DNA of 64,000 nucleotides from assembly GCF_042695135.1 (NCBI RefSeq), contig NZ_CP170547.1, forward strand, positions 1,240,001 through 1,304,000, written 5' to 3'. The first letter of the stretch is position 1. The number at the start of each line of letters is the position of its first letter. Position numbers and translations under genes: made by a program. The stretch is from Epilithonimonas sp042695135 (GTDB taxonomy: Bacteria > Bacteroidota > Bacteroidia > Flavobacteriales > Weeksellaceae). The notes beneath the pieces are model-generated. The model searched no databases, was not told where the DNA came from, and saw only the letters and a program-made list of their open reading frames with translations. Positions 63,982 to 64,000 of this stretch are shown here, piece after piece.

Positions 63982-64000
63982 TTATAATAAACTATCAATA

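Noticed and set aside
1..64000. tRNA, rRNA, prophage or insertion sequence
   Set aside because: None was found: no transposase, integrase or phage gene appears in any frame and no cloverleaf-like sequence was noticed in the gaps.

Overview
The window is AT-rich chromosomal DNA of a flavobacterium in the Weeksellaceae (Chryseobacterium / Epilithonimonas type; inferred from family content, no search was run). The pointers are: the gldJ-porU-porV block of the type IX secretion system (T9SS), T9SS sorting domains on two secreted M4 metalloproteases, many TAnnTTTG (-7) promoter boxes of the Bacteroidetes sigma factor, almost no Shine-Dalgarno sequences, and lipoproteins and outer-membrane barrels typical of the phylum. 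No rRNA, tRNA, prophage, insertion sequence or CRISPR array was seen.

Layout. 0-9 kb: 3' part of yidC, a TrmH-type methyltransferase, a small barrel-like protein, an FAD oxidoreductase, rsmE (carrying an in-frame palindromic repeat), a DUF808 membrane protein, an M50-like protease fused to TPRs, and tsaD. 9-21 kb: the giant tamB, an Lrp regulator, a HupE-like protein, a DUF6702 protein, a secreted VOC protein, a TPR/LuxR-type membrane regulator, an AcpH-like phosphodiesterase, radA and an FKBP isomerase. 21-31 kb: two tandem secreted M4 metalloproteases (one frameshifted), a PepD-type dipeptidase, a YiaA/YiaB protein, ahcY and a HugZ-like gene. Three genes in this stretch each lack exactly one base. 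31-39 kb: fabF, a thioesterase, then a TetR-controlled operon (quinone oxidoreductase, SDR, membrane protein, 14-TM MFS pump). 38-44 kb: a complete RND efflux operon (adaptor, permease, outer-membrane factor) with an array of four small hairpins between permease and outer-membrane factor. 45-55 kb: a phosphopantetheinyl transferase, a FUSC protein, porV, porU and gldJ. 55-64 kb: murF, a Nudix hydrolase, an SRPBCC protein, anmK, lptC, an outer-membrane barrel, holB, and the start of a second TetR-TolC efflux locus that runs off the window.

How it works together. Much of the window serves the envelope: YidC (inner-membrane insertion), TamB and LptC (outer-membrane biogenesis), MurF and AnmK (peptidoglycan synthesis and recycling), PorU/PorV/GldJ (T9SS and gliding), the M4 proteases as likely T9SS cargo, and three drug-efflux loci with TetR regulators and visible operators.

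Most interesting non-coding structure: (1) a roughly 115-120 bp dispersed element present twice (14.6 kb and 61.7 kb), with identical flanks and a central stem that differs between copies yet stays paired; (2) a REP-like palindrome inserted in frame inside rsmE; (3) four 13-bp hairpins spaced 51/39/51 bp inside the RND operon; (4) an 11-bp-period tandem repeat between hugZ and fabF; (5) a 24-bp identical pair of TetR operator sites; (6) promoters placed so close to ATG (murF, holB, tsaD) that leaderless mRNAs are expected.
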